The notes under the pieces: generated by a model
The model's database searches: none
What the model was told of the DNA's origin: nothing
The model's input: the letters and a program-made list of their open reading frames with translations, nothing else
Assembly: GCA_027315105.1 (NCBI GenBank)
Contig: DAHUYP010000047.1
Coordinates: 1-55,649, forward strand
Source: Gammaproteobacteria bacterium
GTDB taxonomy: Bacteria > Pseudomonadota > Gammaproteobacteria > Steroidobacterales > Steroidobacteraceae
DNA: 55,649 nucleotides
Direction of reading: 5' to 3'
Program-made: the position numbers and the translations under genes
Shown here: positions 9,149-16,638 of the stretch, one piece after another
Numbering within the stretch: position 1 is the stretch's first letter
Layout: each line of letters begins with the position of its first letter

Positions 9149-9985
9149 TCAGCTCTCCACCGGCGTATCCGCGCGCGCGCCCCATTCGGCCCAGGAGCCG
9201 TCATACACGGCCCCGATCGGCAGACCCGCAACTTCGAGCCCGAGTGTCAGCACCGCGGCTGTCAACCCCGAGCCGCAGCTGGTGACTACGGCACTGCGCT
9301 CGCCGATGCCCAGGGCTTCGAACAGCGCACGCAGCTGCGCTGCCGGCAGCAGCGTCTGCTCGGGGCTCAGCAGCTGCGTGTAGGGCAGGTTGCGGCTCCC
9401 GGGTATGTGGCCGCCGCGCACACCGGGACGCGGCTCGGGGACGCGGGCGTGGAAGCGATCGGCCGAGCGGGCATCGAGCACGATCTCGCGCTGCGAGCGC
9501 AGATTCGCCAGCACATCGCCCAGGCCGCGCAGATAACGCACATTCAGGCTGGCACGGAATTGCGCACCGCCGGGCACCGGTCCCGCACCCGCCTCCAGCG
9601 GCCGTCCTTCCCGCCGCCATTTCGGCAATCCGCCATCCAGCACCGAGCAGCGCTCGTGACCGAACAGGCGCATCAACCACCAGCCGCGCGCCGAGGAGAA
9701 CACACCCTTCTGGTCGTAGAACACGACGCGGCTGTCGCTGCGCACGCCCAGGGCTCCGAGCAGGCGCTCGAAACGCGCCGCCGTCGGCACCATGTGCGGC
9801 AGGCTGGAATCGGCATCGGCGATGCCGTCGATGTCGAAGAACAGCGCCCCCGGCACGTGTCCCTGCCGGTATTCCGCCTGCGGATCGCGCCGCTCCGCCG
9901 GCATGTACCAGCTGGCGTCGAACACCGTCAGGTCGCTCGAACCCAGCTCCGCCGCCAGCCACTCCGTGCTCACCAATGCCTTCAA
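9149..9985 (-). CDS. sseA: Sulfurtransferase (3-mercaptopyruvate/thiosulfate type)
   Basis: Two tandem rhodanese domains, with the catalytic Cys only in the second, as in 3-mercaptopyruvate sulfurtransferases and rhodaneses. The first domain starts with VSTEWLAAEL and contains GALFFDIDGIAD and DGGLPKWRREGRPLE. The second has the active loop SCGSGLTA, the SseA-like CG[ST]G form rather than the CRKG loop of classical rhodanese, so mercaptopyruvate is the more likely substrate. Length of 278 residues is typical. The start is TTG at 9985, preceded by GGAG seven bases upstream. The enzyme is cytoplasmic and acts in cysteine-derived sulfur transfer. Confidence 0.93.
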   Translation of the reverse strand: MKALVSTEWLAAELGSSDLTVFDASWYMPAERRDPQAEYRQGHVPGALFFDIDGIADADSSLPHMVPTAARFERLLGALGVRSDSRVVFYDQKGVFSSARGWWLMRLFGHERCSVLDGGLPKWRREGRPLEAGAGPVPGGAQFRASLNVRYLRGLGDVLANLRSQREIVLDARSADRFHARVPEPRPGVRGGHIPGSRNLPYTQLLSPEQTLLPAAQLRALFEALGIGERSAVVTSCGSGLTAAVLTLGLEVAGLPIGAVYDGSWAEWGARADTPVES

Positions 9986-10198
9986 GCCACCACTCCGTCG
10001 GTAGAATCGATTGCGAGACCGCGAGGCGGAATTCTACGCGGTGCGGGCCGCGGCGCGCGTCGCTGCCGCAGCCTGCGCCGGCAGCAGCAGCGCAGTCGAC
10101 ATGATGCCTGCCTGCACCGTACCCGCAATCCTTGCCTCGATCGCCGTTCGCGCCGGGAAAAGTCTAGCAGCTCACGAGCGCCGGCCGGCAGGACTGCG

Positions 10199-11419
10199 TC
10201 ACGGCGGCAACCGGCGGGCGGCGTCGAATGGGTTGACGCCCCGCTCCGCCAGCGCCGCCCAGGCCGCCGCGCCCAGGTGCTCGAGGCGGAAGTAGACGCG
10301 CGGCTCGGCCGGGTCGGTGGCCAGCATGAAGCCCGTGTTCATGCTCACCGCGCTGCTGGCGTAATAGCCGCCGCTCGCGGTGCGCTGCCGCGCGATGGCC
10401 GCGCGCAGCGAACGCGCCGCGGACGGGCGGCGCTGCAGCTCGAGCAGCACGGCCACCTGCGCCGTGCCTTCGGTCCACACGCCGTTTCCGGCTTCGCTGT
10501 AGGTATAGCCGTCCTCGAAGCGCAGTCTGCGTGCGGCCGCAGCCAGCGCCGCGGCGTACGGGCCGCTCGCGCCCGGCAAGGCCAGCAACGGCCAGATCTG
10601 CGCATCCAGCGCCAGCAGCGGATTGACCGTCACACCGTCGCTCGCCGTGCCGACCGCGAAGCAGCCGCAGTCGGCCATCCACATGGCGCCGACGAAATGC
10701 GCCGCCGCGGACGCCTGCCGGCGCCAGTGATCGTCGCCCGTCGCGCGCGCCAGCCGGCCAAAGGCGGCGGCGAGATCAGCGTTGTGCTCGGTCGATTTCC
10801 AATCCAGGCGCTGCGGCGAAGGCTCGTGACCGAAGCTGCCGCCGCGAAAACCGCCCGCGCCGCGCCGATCGGCGGCATCCTCGACCCAGCGTGCGAGCCG
10901 CAGCGCGCCGCGCCGATAACGTTGGTCGCCGCTCGCCTCATCGAGCGTCAGCAAGGCCAGCATGGCCCAGGCCATGTTGCCGCTGTCGGAGCCGGCCTGG
11001 TAGCCGTCCTCGAGCCATTGCTGCGATTTCGCATCCCACCAGCCGGCGAGCTTGAGCGGTTCGGGGCCGACGGGACCGGCCGCGTAGGCATTGCGCAGGC
11101 GGCCGTCGTGCCAGTAGCGATCGTGATCGAGTGCGAGCAGCAAGGCATCGCCGATGCGGCGCGCCAGGGCGAGCTGCCCGCAGCCCACCAGTGCGATCGC
11201 CGCCACGGCGTTATCGTAAGTGAACGCCGCCCGGTAGAGCGCGCCGCCGCTGGCACCCGGATAGCTTGCGAGCAGCAGCGCGCCGTCCGGCTGCGCCGTC
11301 ACCGCCTGCCGCAGGTAGCCGCACGCCGTGGCCGCCGCTTGCGCCGCATGGGCAGGCGCCACCGAGCCGGCCAACAGCAAGCCGCCCAGCACCGCGAGGC
11401 ACCGCGGCGGCGCCCTCAT
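10199..11419 (-). CDS. Secreted alpha/alpha-barrel protein, six-hairpin glycosidase-like
   Basis: A 406-residue protein with a clear signal peptide (MRAPPRCLAVLGGLLLAGSV, cleavage near AHA-AQA). The rest is Ala/Leu-rich helical sequence with repeating aromatic and acidic motifs (YDNAVAAIALV, WWDAKSQQWLEDGYQAGSD, DWKSTEHNADLAAAF, YTYSEAGNGVWTEGTAQVA) that resembles (alpha/alpha)6 barrel proteins such as six-hairpin glycosidases. I cannot name a substrate. Its ATG overlaps the aldo/keto reductase stop as ATGA (11416-11419), so translation is probably coupled. Several frames run open upstream of this start, but only this ATG gives a proper signal peptide. Fold assignment is by pattern, not a named family. 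Confidence 0.75.
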   Translation of the reverse strand: MRAPPRCLAVLGGLLLAGSVAPAHAAQAAATACGYLRQAVTAQPDGALLLASYPGASGGALYRAAFTYDNAVAAIALVGCGQLALARRIGDALLLALDHDRYWHDGRLRNAYAAGPVGPEPLKLAGWWDAKSQQWLEDGYQAGSDSGNMAWAMLALLTLDEASGDQRYRRGALRLARWVEDAADRRGAGGFRGGSFGHEPSPQRLDWKSTEHNADLAAAFGRLARATGDDHWRRQASAAAHFVGAMWMADCGCFAVGTASDGVTVNPLLALDAQIWPLLALPGASGPYAAALAAAARRLRFEDGYTYSEAGNGVWTEGTAQVAVLLELQRRPSAARSLRAAIARQRTASGGYYASSAVSMNTGFMLATDPAEPRVYFRLEHLGAAAWAALAERGVNPFDAARRLPP

Positions 11420-12270
11420 ATCATCTCCAGCGGCTGCTGCGAACGCGGCGGTGGGAACGCCCGATCGACCTGCTGCAGTTCCGTTGCGCTCAAGCGCAGC
11501 TGCGCTGCATGCAGGTTCTCGTCGAGGCGTTGCGAATCGATCGACTTCGGGATCGCCACGACGTCCGGCTCGCGCACGCACCATGCAAGCGCGATCTGCG
11601 CCGCGCTCACGCCGCGCGCGCGGCCGATCTGCGCCAACGCCGGATTGCGGACCAGCCGGCCCGATCCCAGCGGCGAGTACGCCATGGTCTGGATGCCCTG
11701 CGAGCGCTGCCAGGGCAGCAGCGCGAACTCGATGCCGCGTGCCTCGGGGCAATAGTAGAGCTGATTGCACTGCGTGTGGGTCGGTAGTCCGAGACTGCGC
11801 TCCGCCTCGAGCCAACCCTGCAATTGCCCCAGGTCCAGATTGCTGACGCCGCAGTGCCGAATCAACCCGCGGCGCAGCAGGTCGCCGAATCCTCGCAGCG
11901 TCTCGGAGAACCGGTGCGGGCCGGGCCAATGCAGCAGGTAGAGATCCAGATATTCGCAGCCCATGCGCGCAATGGACGCCTCGCAGGCGCGCGCCGTACC
12001 GGCGCGCGTGGCGTTGTCCGGCAGCACCTTGCTGACGATGAACAGCTCGGAGCGTCGTGCGGCGCCAAAATGCTTGAGCGCGCCGCCGACGATGCGCTCG
12101 GCGCTGCCGTCGCCATACATCTCGGCGGTATCGATCAGGCGGTAGCCGGTGGCGAGCGCGTGCTCGACGGCGGCCACTTCGCGGCTGCGTTGCGCGGCCG
12201 ACTGTCCCATCTGCCAGGTGCCGAGTCCGATGCGGCCCGGGAATCGAAGTGCCTCGCCGGGCGCATGCAT
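11416..12270 (-). CDS. Aldo/keto reductase
   Basis: NAD(P)H-dependent oxidoreductase of the AKR superfamily, 284 residues. The catalytic tetrad is visible: Asp and Tyr in LIDTAEMYGDGSAE, Lys in FIVSKVLPDNAT, and His in DLYLLHWPG. The cofactor-binding C-terminal part has GVSNLD, PLGSGRL and AIPKSIDSQRLDENL. There is no signal peptide, so it is cytoplasmic. It overlaps the following secreted protein gene by four bases, an unusual pairing of a cytosolic reductase with an exported barrel protein that may indicate a shared carbohydrate pathway; that is inference. The substrate is unknown. Confidence 0.93.
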   Translation of the reverse strand: MHAPGEALRFPGRIGLGTWQMGQSAAQRSREVAAVEHALATGYRLIDTAEMYGDGSAERIVGGALKHFGAARRSELFIVSKVLPDNATRAGTARACEASIARMGCEYLDLYLLHWPGPHRFSETLRGFGDLLRRGLIRHCGVSNLDLGQLQGWLEAERSLGLPTHTQCNQLYYCPEARGIEFALLPWQRSQGIQTMAYSPLGSGRLVRNPALAQIGRARGVSAAQIALAWCVREPDVVAIPKSIDSQRLDENLHAAQLRLSATELQQVDRAFPPPRSQQPLEMI

Positions 12271-12422
12271 GGCTCTCTCCGATGCGGCTTGCGGGCGCCG
12301 GCCGGCCGCGTTGCCGCCCGGCCGCAGTGACGTCCGTGGCCGGACGTGAGGAAAGAATTACACGGTAGCGGCCGGCGGTCAAAAGTTGCTACGCTTGGTA
12401 ATCGCTCCGCTGAGGTCCGCTC

Positions 12423-12731
12423 ATGATACGCAACGCGATGAGCCTGCTGGCTCGGATGCTCCTGTTGGCGCCGGTTGCCATCGTGGCCCGGGCCGACGTG
12501 CATATCGATTTCGGTTTGGGGCTGCTGCCGCCGCCGCTCTACTACGGCCCGCCGGCGGTCTACGCCAGCCCGCCGCCGCCGGTGTATTACGGTCCGGGCA
12601 TCGTGTACGGCAATGCCGGCTGGGACTACGGCGGCTATGGCTGGCATGACCGTCGCTGGGACGGTGGCCGCTGGCGCGAAGATCGCGGCTGGGGCGGCCG
12701 CCGCGACGGCGGCTGGCACGGCGGCCGCTAG
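12423..12731 (+). CDS. Small secreted Gly/Tyr/Pro-rich protein
   Basis: A 102-residue protein with a signal peptide (MIRNAMSLLARMLLLAPVAI, cleavage near ARA-DVH). The mature part is of low complexity: Pro/Tyr segments (PPPLYYGPP, PPPPVYYGPG) followed by Gly/Trp/Arg repeats (GGYGWHDRRWDGGRW, GWGGRRDGGWHGGR). Such proteins are common in proteobacteria and have no assigned function. ATG at 12423 has GAGGT about seven bases upstream. It is followed almost at once by the next exported protein gene on the same strand. Confidence 0.7.
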   Translation: MIRNAMSLLARMLLLAPVAIVARADVHIDFGLGLLPPPLYYGPPAVYASPPPPVYYGPGIVYGNAGWDYGGYGWHDRRWDGGRWREDRGWGGRRDGGWHGGR

Positions 12732-12775
12732 CTCCCGTGAATTTCTGGCCCGACAGCTTCTTCCGGAGAAGAATA

Positions 12776-13294
12776 TTGAAACCATACCTCGATTATTTGG
12801 CTCGTGTGCGGCGGCGGACGATCGAAGCCGGCGCACTGGTTGCCGTCAGCGCCGTGGCAGGCCTGCTGGCTCAGACATGGGCGGACAGCGCCCGGGCGCA
12901 GACGGCGCCGGCCGCGGCAGCGGCCTCACCGGCCGCGCCCGCCGGCATGCGTGCAACGAGCGGCGGCATCGATACGCTGATCCAGCACCTGCACGACAAC
13001 TTCATGATCACTCCGGCCCAGGAGGGATTGTGGAAGAACGTCGCCGATGTGATGCGCGCAAACGCCGAAACGATGAGCAGGCTCGCCAAGGCACGATCGG
13101 AGAGTGCCAAGACGGCGACGGCAATCGCTGATCTCAAGGCCTACTCGGTGATCTCCGAAGCGCATGCCGAGGGGACGAAGAAATTGATCCCCGCCTTTCA
13201 GGCGCTCTACGACAGCATGTCCGACGATCAGAAAAAGGCCGCGGATGCCGAATTCCGCGACCACTACCGCGGACGTCATCGCCCTGCGCATTGA
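12776..13294 (+). CDS. Exported Spy/LTxxQ-like protein
   Basis: A protein of about 172 residues with a long basic n-region, a hydrophobic core (AGALVAVSAVAGLLAQTW) and cleavage near ARA-QTA. The mature part has an Ala/Pro spacer and then a helical region with ITPAQEGLWKNVADVM and LIPAFQALYDSMSDDQKKAAD, the paired LTxxQ-like pattern of the Spy/CpxP periplasmic chaperone family. Two starts are possible: GTG at 12737 without a ribosome binding site, or TTG at 12776 preceded by GGAGAAG. I prefer 12776. Likely a periplasmic chaperone-like or stress protein; this is a family-level inference. Confidence 0.72.
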   Translation: MKPYLDYLARVRRRTIEAGALVAVSAVAGLLAQTWADSARAQTAPAAAAASPAAPAGMRATSGGIDTLIQHLHDNFMITPAQEGLWKNVADVMRANAETMSRLAKARSESAKTATAIADLKAYSVISEAHAEGTKKLIPAFQALYDSMSDDQKKAADAEFRDHYRGRHRPAH

Positions 13295-13372
13295 GGCCGC
13301 GCCGACGACGCGGCCCTGAGGCTGCCGGCGGCACGGCCTGCGAGCGCAACGCGCGCTGCCGGGCGCGGAAAG

Positions 13373-13403
13373 AAAAAAAGGCCCGGATTGCTCCGGGCCT
13401 TTT
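13373..13403 (-). terminator. Intrinsic terminator of the RRM gene (partly bidirectional)
   Basis: AAAAGGCCCGGA at 13376-13387 pairs perfectly with TCCGGGCCTTTT at 13392-13403 across a four-base loop. Read on the minus strand, the stem is followed by a seven-T tract (13379-13373), a textbook intrinsic terminator 26 bases past the RRM stop codon. On the plus strand it has only four Ts but may also end the Spy-like transcript. Confidence 0.88.
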
Positions 13404-13428
13404 CACGTCAGCAGGTCAAGGCCGGCGC

Positions 13429-13755
13429 TTACCAGCGGCCGCCGCCGCCGCCGCCCGCGCCGCCGCCATTGCCGCGGAAGCCACCGCCGCCCGGACGACC
13501 GCCGCCGGTGCGCGGCTTGTCTTGGGCCTCGTTGACACGCAACGGACGGCCATTCATCGAATACCCGTTCAGACTCTGGATCGCACGAGCTGCATCGGCC
13601 TGGCTCATCTCGACGAAACCAAAGCCCCGCGGCCGTCCCGTCTCACGATCCATCGGCAACGACACGGCCTCCACGGTGCCGTGCTGCGAGAACAGCGCGC
13701 GCACGTCGGCCTCGCTGGCCGTGAACGGTAGGTTACCTACGTAAATCTTCGCCAT
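13429..13755 (-). CDS. RRM-domain RNA-binding protein with Gly-rich tail
   Basis: A 108-residue protein: one RNA recognition motif (residues about 1-80) with RNP2 KIYVGNLPF and RNP1 RGFGFVEM, then a tail of Gly, Arg and Pro (GGGRPGGGGFRGNGGGAGGG) ending in RW. This is the layout of bacterial cold-inducible RNA-binding proteins. The start is ATG at 13755 with GGAGAG upstream; the frame continues 21 codons further but without family similarity. A leader of roughly 175 bases precedes it, as often seen in cold-regulated RNAs, and a strong terminator follows. Probably a single-gene transcript. Confidence 0.92.
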   Translation of the reverse strand: MAKIYVGNLPFTASEADVRALFSQHGTVEAVSLPMDRETGRPRGFGFVEMSQADAARAIQSLNGYSMNGRPLRVNEAQDKPRTGGGRPGGGGFRGNGGGAGGGGGGRW

Positions 13756-13932
13756 AAAAATCACACTCTCCAGAACAAACCGACCATTGAAGGTCGTACA
13801 ACACGGCAGGAGCAACAACCGAGGTCAGGGAGAGAGCGTCTCACGAGCCGTCAAAGCGTAGATCCTGTCACCATGATCGCAGGCGGTTCGGGCTCGAATA
13901 ATACGGAACACGGACAGTCGACGATCGACTTC

Positions 13933-13959
13933 AGTCTATCACAGCCGCTTGAATTTCAA
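13933..13959 (-). promoter_or_regulatory. Possible sigma-70 promoter for the RRM gene
   Basis: On the minus strand TTGAAA (13959-13954) lies 15 bases before TAGACT (13938-13933). The -35 matches consensus at five of six positions and the -10 at four. Transcription would begin near 13926 and give a leader of about 170 bases before the ATG at 13755. The spacing is short, so this is a weak call. Confidence 0.3.
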
Positions 13960-14029
13960 TGTCATTGCTTGTAAGCCTGCTCCTACACGTTGCGCGGAAA
14001 CGTCACTTTGGAGTGCAATACCGTCAACT

Positions 14030-14317
14030 ATGTGCGCCGACCATACTCGGCCCGCCCAGGGCCCGGGGAGCCTGAGTTTCCCCTGCGATTACCCGATCAA
14101 GGTCATGGTGCGCGCCGAGGCCGGCATACGGACGCACGTGGATGCGATCGTCGAGCGCCATGCCGGGCCGCTCGACCTGTCGACGGTCATGGAACGACCC
14201 TCGGCGCAACGCAATTTCCTCGGCATTACTTATGTCATCCGCGCGAGCAGCCAGACCCAGATCGCCGAGCTGTTCGCCGCGCTCAAGCTCTGCCCGCAGG
14301 TCCTGCTGGTGCTCTAG
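14030..14317 (+). CDS. ybeD: YbeD/DUF493-family protein
   Basis: A 95-residue protein with the DUF493 hallmark FPCDYPIKVMVRAEAG and the alternating-strand pattern NFLGITYVIRASSQTQIAELFAAL. It ends in LVL, as YbeD proteins do. In many gammaproteobacteria this gene precedes lipB and lipA; here the lipoate gene is on the opposite strand 3.3 kb away, so the group is rearranged. ATG at 14030 gives near family length; a TTG at 13949 would add 27 residues with no similarity. No clear ribosome binding site lies at normal spacing. Function is uncertain; a regulatory, ACT-like fold is known for the family. Confidence 0.85.
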   Translation: MCADHTRPAQGPGSLSFPCDYPIKVMVRAEAGIRTHVDAIVERHAGPLDLSTVMERPSAQRNFLGITYVIRASSQTQIAELFAALKLCPQVLLVL

Positions 14318-14366
14318 GCCGCGGCGTGGCCCGGAGTGCCCGGCGGCGGTGCGTCGCGCGCCGCGA

Positions 14367-14717
14367 TCAACGGGGGGGTCTGTTCAGCACCGCGCTGGCG
14401 ACCAGGTTGAACAAGCCGAGCAGTATGCCGCCGAGCAGCGCCGCACCGAAGCTCTCGACCTTGAGGCCCGGTACGATCGCGCCGGTCAGCATGAGCATCA
14501 GGGCGTTGATCACGATGAGGAACAGCCCGAGGGTCAGAATCGTGATGGGCAGCGTCACGATGATCAGGATCGGACGCACGATGAAGTTGGCGATGCCGAG
14601 CACCAGCGCCGCCAGCAGTGCATAACCGAATCCGCCGATGCGGATTCCCGGCACGATATGCGCCACCAGCCAGAGCAGCAGCGCGCTGACCACCAGATGA
14701 ACCAGCAGATTCCTCAT
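14367..14717 (-). CDS. Phage holin family 4-like membrane protein (YvlD type)
   Basis: A 116-residue protein with four membrane helices and the pattern MRNLLVHLVVSALLLW, then GIANFIVRPILIIVTLPITI, LFLIVINALMLML and a Gly-rich last helix. This matches the Phage_holin_4_2/YvlD family found in many chromosomes outside prophages. No lysis gene or phage gene is near, so the holin name reflects fold only. It is convergent with the YbeD gene and 78 bases downstream of the TMEM175-like gene. Confidence 0.87.
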   Translation of the reverse strand: MRNLLVHLVVSALLLWLVAHIVPGIRIGGFGYALLAALVLGIANFIVRPILIIVTLPITILTLGLFLIVINALMLMLTGAIVPGLKVESFGAALLGGILLGLFNLVASAVLNRPPR

Positions 14718-14795
14718 ATGGGCGGCGATCCTAGCACCTCGCCGACCCGCGATGCTTCGCCGCGATCATGCGGCCCGCAAGTCGGCGTGCCGCCG

Positions 14796-15443
14796 TCAGC
14801 TCGGCCGGCTCGACAGCATGCTCTCGATGCGCCGATCGGGGACCAGCCACATGAGGGCCACCAGCGCGTAGAGGGCCTGCGAGAGCGACGGCGATCGGAA
14901 TGCGCTCGCGATGGCGAGCAGGTAGAGCAGCGGCGAGATCCGGCCCTTCCAGTCCCTGCCGATCGCGCTCTTCAGCAGCGAGCCCGGTCCCTGCGATCCA
15001 ATGATCGTCTGCTGCAGCACGAAGTAGGCGACGCCGGCCATGAACAGGAAGCCGCCGTAGAGCGCGGATGGCGCGGCGGCCGCATGATTGGCGCTCATCC
15101 AGGCGGTGGCGAACGGAATCAGCGACAGCCAGAACAACAGATGCAGATTCGCCCAGAGTATGCCGCCGGTCACGCGCTCGCAGGTCTGCAGCATGTGGTG
15201 ATGATTGTTCCAGTAGATTCCGAGATAGACGAAGCTCAGGGCGTAGTTCAGAAACACCGGCGTCAGCGGTGCGAGCGCCTGGAAGCGATCGCCGTGCGGC
15301 GTGCGCAGTTCCAGCACCATGATCGTAATGATGATGGCAATGACGCCGTCGCTGAAGGCCTCCAGTCGGCTCGTGCCAAAGCCCCGCTCGCCGGGTTTCG
15401 AGGCGCTCGACTGGTTCGCGGCGATGTCATTGCGGCGCCGCAT
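14796..15443 (-). CDS. TMEM175/DUF1211-family potassium channel-like protein
   Basis: A 215-residue membrane protein with the signature RLEAFSDGVIAI in the first helix (residues about 27-38), which forms the pore in bacterial TMEM175 channels. Further helices and the YWNNHHHMLQ and NLHLLFWLSLIPFATAWM segments also match the family. Bacterial members have about 200 residues with six helices and conduct K+ as tetramers. The N-terminal 25 residues are polar and probably cytosolic. It begins six bases after the stop of the gene at 15450-15839. Confidence 0.9.
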   Translation of the reverse strand: MRRRNDIAANQSSASKPGERGFGTSRLEAFSDGVIAIIITIMVLELRTPHGDRFQALAPLTPVFLNYALSFVYLGIYWNNHHHMLQTCERVTGGILWANLHLLFWLSLIPFATAWMSANHAAAAPSALYGGFLFMAGVAYFVLQQTIIGSQGPGSLLKSAIGRDWKGRISPLLYLLAIASAFRSPSLSQALYALVALMWLVPDRRIESMLSSRPS

Positions 15444-15449
15444 GCCGGC

Positions 15450-15839
15450 TCAGCCGCGATCATCCGCGCCGGACCGGGGCGCCCCGAAGTGCCGATGCAC
15501 CATGTAGCTGCAGAAGCCTGCCACGGCGAGCAGCGCGACACCGTGTGCCAGCGACCGGATCATCGCCGTGCGCGTCAGCGGCGCGAAGTAACCGGCGCGA
15601 GCGGCCGCATACACCGAATAGAGCCAGACGCTGCTGAAGCCCGCGGCCAGCGCGTAGATCAGGAACCGCGACCAGCGCCGGAGCCTGGCCGCCTGCACGC
15701 AGGCGAGTGCGGCCGCGACGCCGAGCGCCGCCATCGACCACGAGCGCTGCTGCCACGCCAGCCAGAAGCTGAACGCGCCGTACAGGGCGAGGAACGCCAC
15801 GGTGATCAGTATGCCCACGGGCACCGGGCGCGTCGTCAT
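15450..15839 (-). CDS. Small membrane protein, unknown function
   Basis: A 129-residue hydrophobic protein with four predicted membrane helices: residues about 8-27, 33-50, 57-78 and 92-112. It ends in a short polar tail (APRSGADDRG). I recognise no family. It lies six bases upstream of the TMEM175-like gene in the same direction, so the two are likely co-transcribed. Clear hydrophobic blocks separated by Arg-rich turns support a real protein. Confidence 0.6.
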   Translation of the reverse strand: MTTRPVPVGILITVAFLALYGAFSFWLAWQQRSWSMAALGVAAALACVQAARLRRWSRFLIYALAAGFSSVWLYSVYAAARAGYFAPLTRTAMIRSLAHGVALLAVAGFCSYMVHRHFGAPRSGADDRG

Positions 15840-15909
15840 GGCCTGCCGCCTCCCCGGCCGGCGTCATCGGCCGCTGGCATCGCCGCCGCACATGCGCGCC
15901 CGACGCCGC

Positions 15910-16347
15910 TCATCCGGGCGCCAGCGCCAGTATGAAGACACCGGCACCGACCATCGCAATGCCGAGCCATTCGCGCCAGGACGGGCGTTCGGCCAGGAAT
16001 ACGAATGCGAACAGCGCCACCAGCACGACACTGAGCTTGTCCACCGGCGCCACCTTCGAGGCGGCGCCGAGCTTGAGCGCCCGGAAGTAGCACACCCAGG
16101 ACGCGCCGGTGGCCAGGCCGGACAAGGACAGGAACAGCAGGGTCCTGGAATCGAGCGCCGCCGGGTTGCGCCATTTCCCCGTAACCCAGACGAAACACGC
16201 CAGCGCCACGATGACCACAGCGGTCCGGATGAGGGTGGCGAGATCGGAGTCCACGCCCTGCACGCCCAACTTTGCCAGGATGGCGGTCATGGCGGCGAAT
16301 GCCGCCGACAGCAGCGCCCACGGCAGCCAGGCCGATGAGTCCGTCAT
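15910..16347 (-). CDS. Single-domain EamA/DMT-family transporter
   Basis: A 145-residue protein with five membrane helices forming one EamA unit (start AWLPWALLSAAFAAMTAILAK; later LSLSGLATGASWVCYFRALK, then APVDKLSVVLVALFAFVFLAERPS and an ending of GVFILALAPG). Single-domain members of this size are common and probably dimerise, since classical DMT exporters have two such units. The start is ATG at 16347; an upstream open extension is Arg-rich and unlike the family. The ATG overlaps the stop of a small possible gene (16344-16601) as ATGA. Substrate unknown. Confidence 0.88.
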   Translation of the reverse strand: MTDSSAWLPWALLSAAFAAMTAILAKLGVQGVDSDLATLIRTAVVIVALACFVWVTGKWRNPAALDSRTLLFLSLSGLATGASWVCYFRALKLGAASKVAPVDKLSVVLVALFAFVFLAERPSWREWLGIAMVGAGVFILALAPG

Positions 16348-16601
16348 CGTGAATGCCCGCCCTGACCCTTCGGCCGGGCGCCGTCGGACCGTGGCCGGCC
16401 GTTGCCGATCACCATGGCGCCGATCACGATACCGGGCCGCCGATTGCCGGACCAAATGCCGTGGACGCGCGGCGTCCATGCCCGCGGATCGTCCTGGTTC
16501 GCCGGCGCGACGTCGGTTTCCATTGCGTGATCGTCATTGCGATACTGGTCGTGGATCTTAGCGCTTCCCGCAGTGATCGCGGGAGCAGGCGCCGGTCGCA
16601 C
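16344..16601 (-). CDS. Possible small protein upstream of the EamA gene
   Basis: An 85-codon frame, or 59 codons if translation starts at the internal METDVAPANQDDP, ends in a TGA that overlaps the EamA start codon as ATGA. That arrangement is typical of coupled genes. The product has no signal peptide, no clear membrane helix beyond a short hydrophobic stretch (PGIVIGAMVIGNG) and no family I recognise. Neither start has a clear ribosome binding site. It may be chance; the rest of the interval to the acetyltransferase shows nothing else. Confidence 0.25.
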   Translation of the reverse strand: MRPAPAPAITAGSAKIHDQYRNDDHAMETDVAPANQDDPRAWTPRVHGIWSGNRRPGIVIGAMVIGNGRPRSDGARPKGQGGHSR

Positions 16602-16638
16602 GGGTCGATGCCGGCGGTCACGGGGCCGGCGGTAGCGC

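Noticed and set aside
10011..10295. 94-codon plus-strand frame between the sulfurtransferase and barrel protein genes
   Set aside because: It overlaps the end of the barrel protein gene and has an Ala/Arg-rich product without signal or domain features.
8294..11755. Very long open frame (1153 codons) on the plus strand
   Set aside because: It lies opposite well-supported minus-strand genes (DUF2127, sulfurtransferase, secreted barrel protein). Its product is Arg/Ala/Gln-rich without domains. Long antisense frames are expected at this GC content.
14367..14717. Prophage remnant suggested by a holin-like protein
   Set aside because: No other phage gene, attachment site or integrase is near. The protein belongs to a chromosomal holin-fold family.
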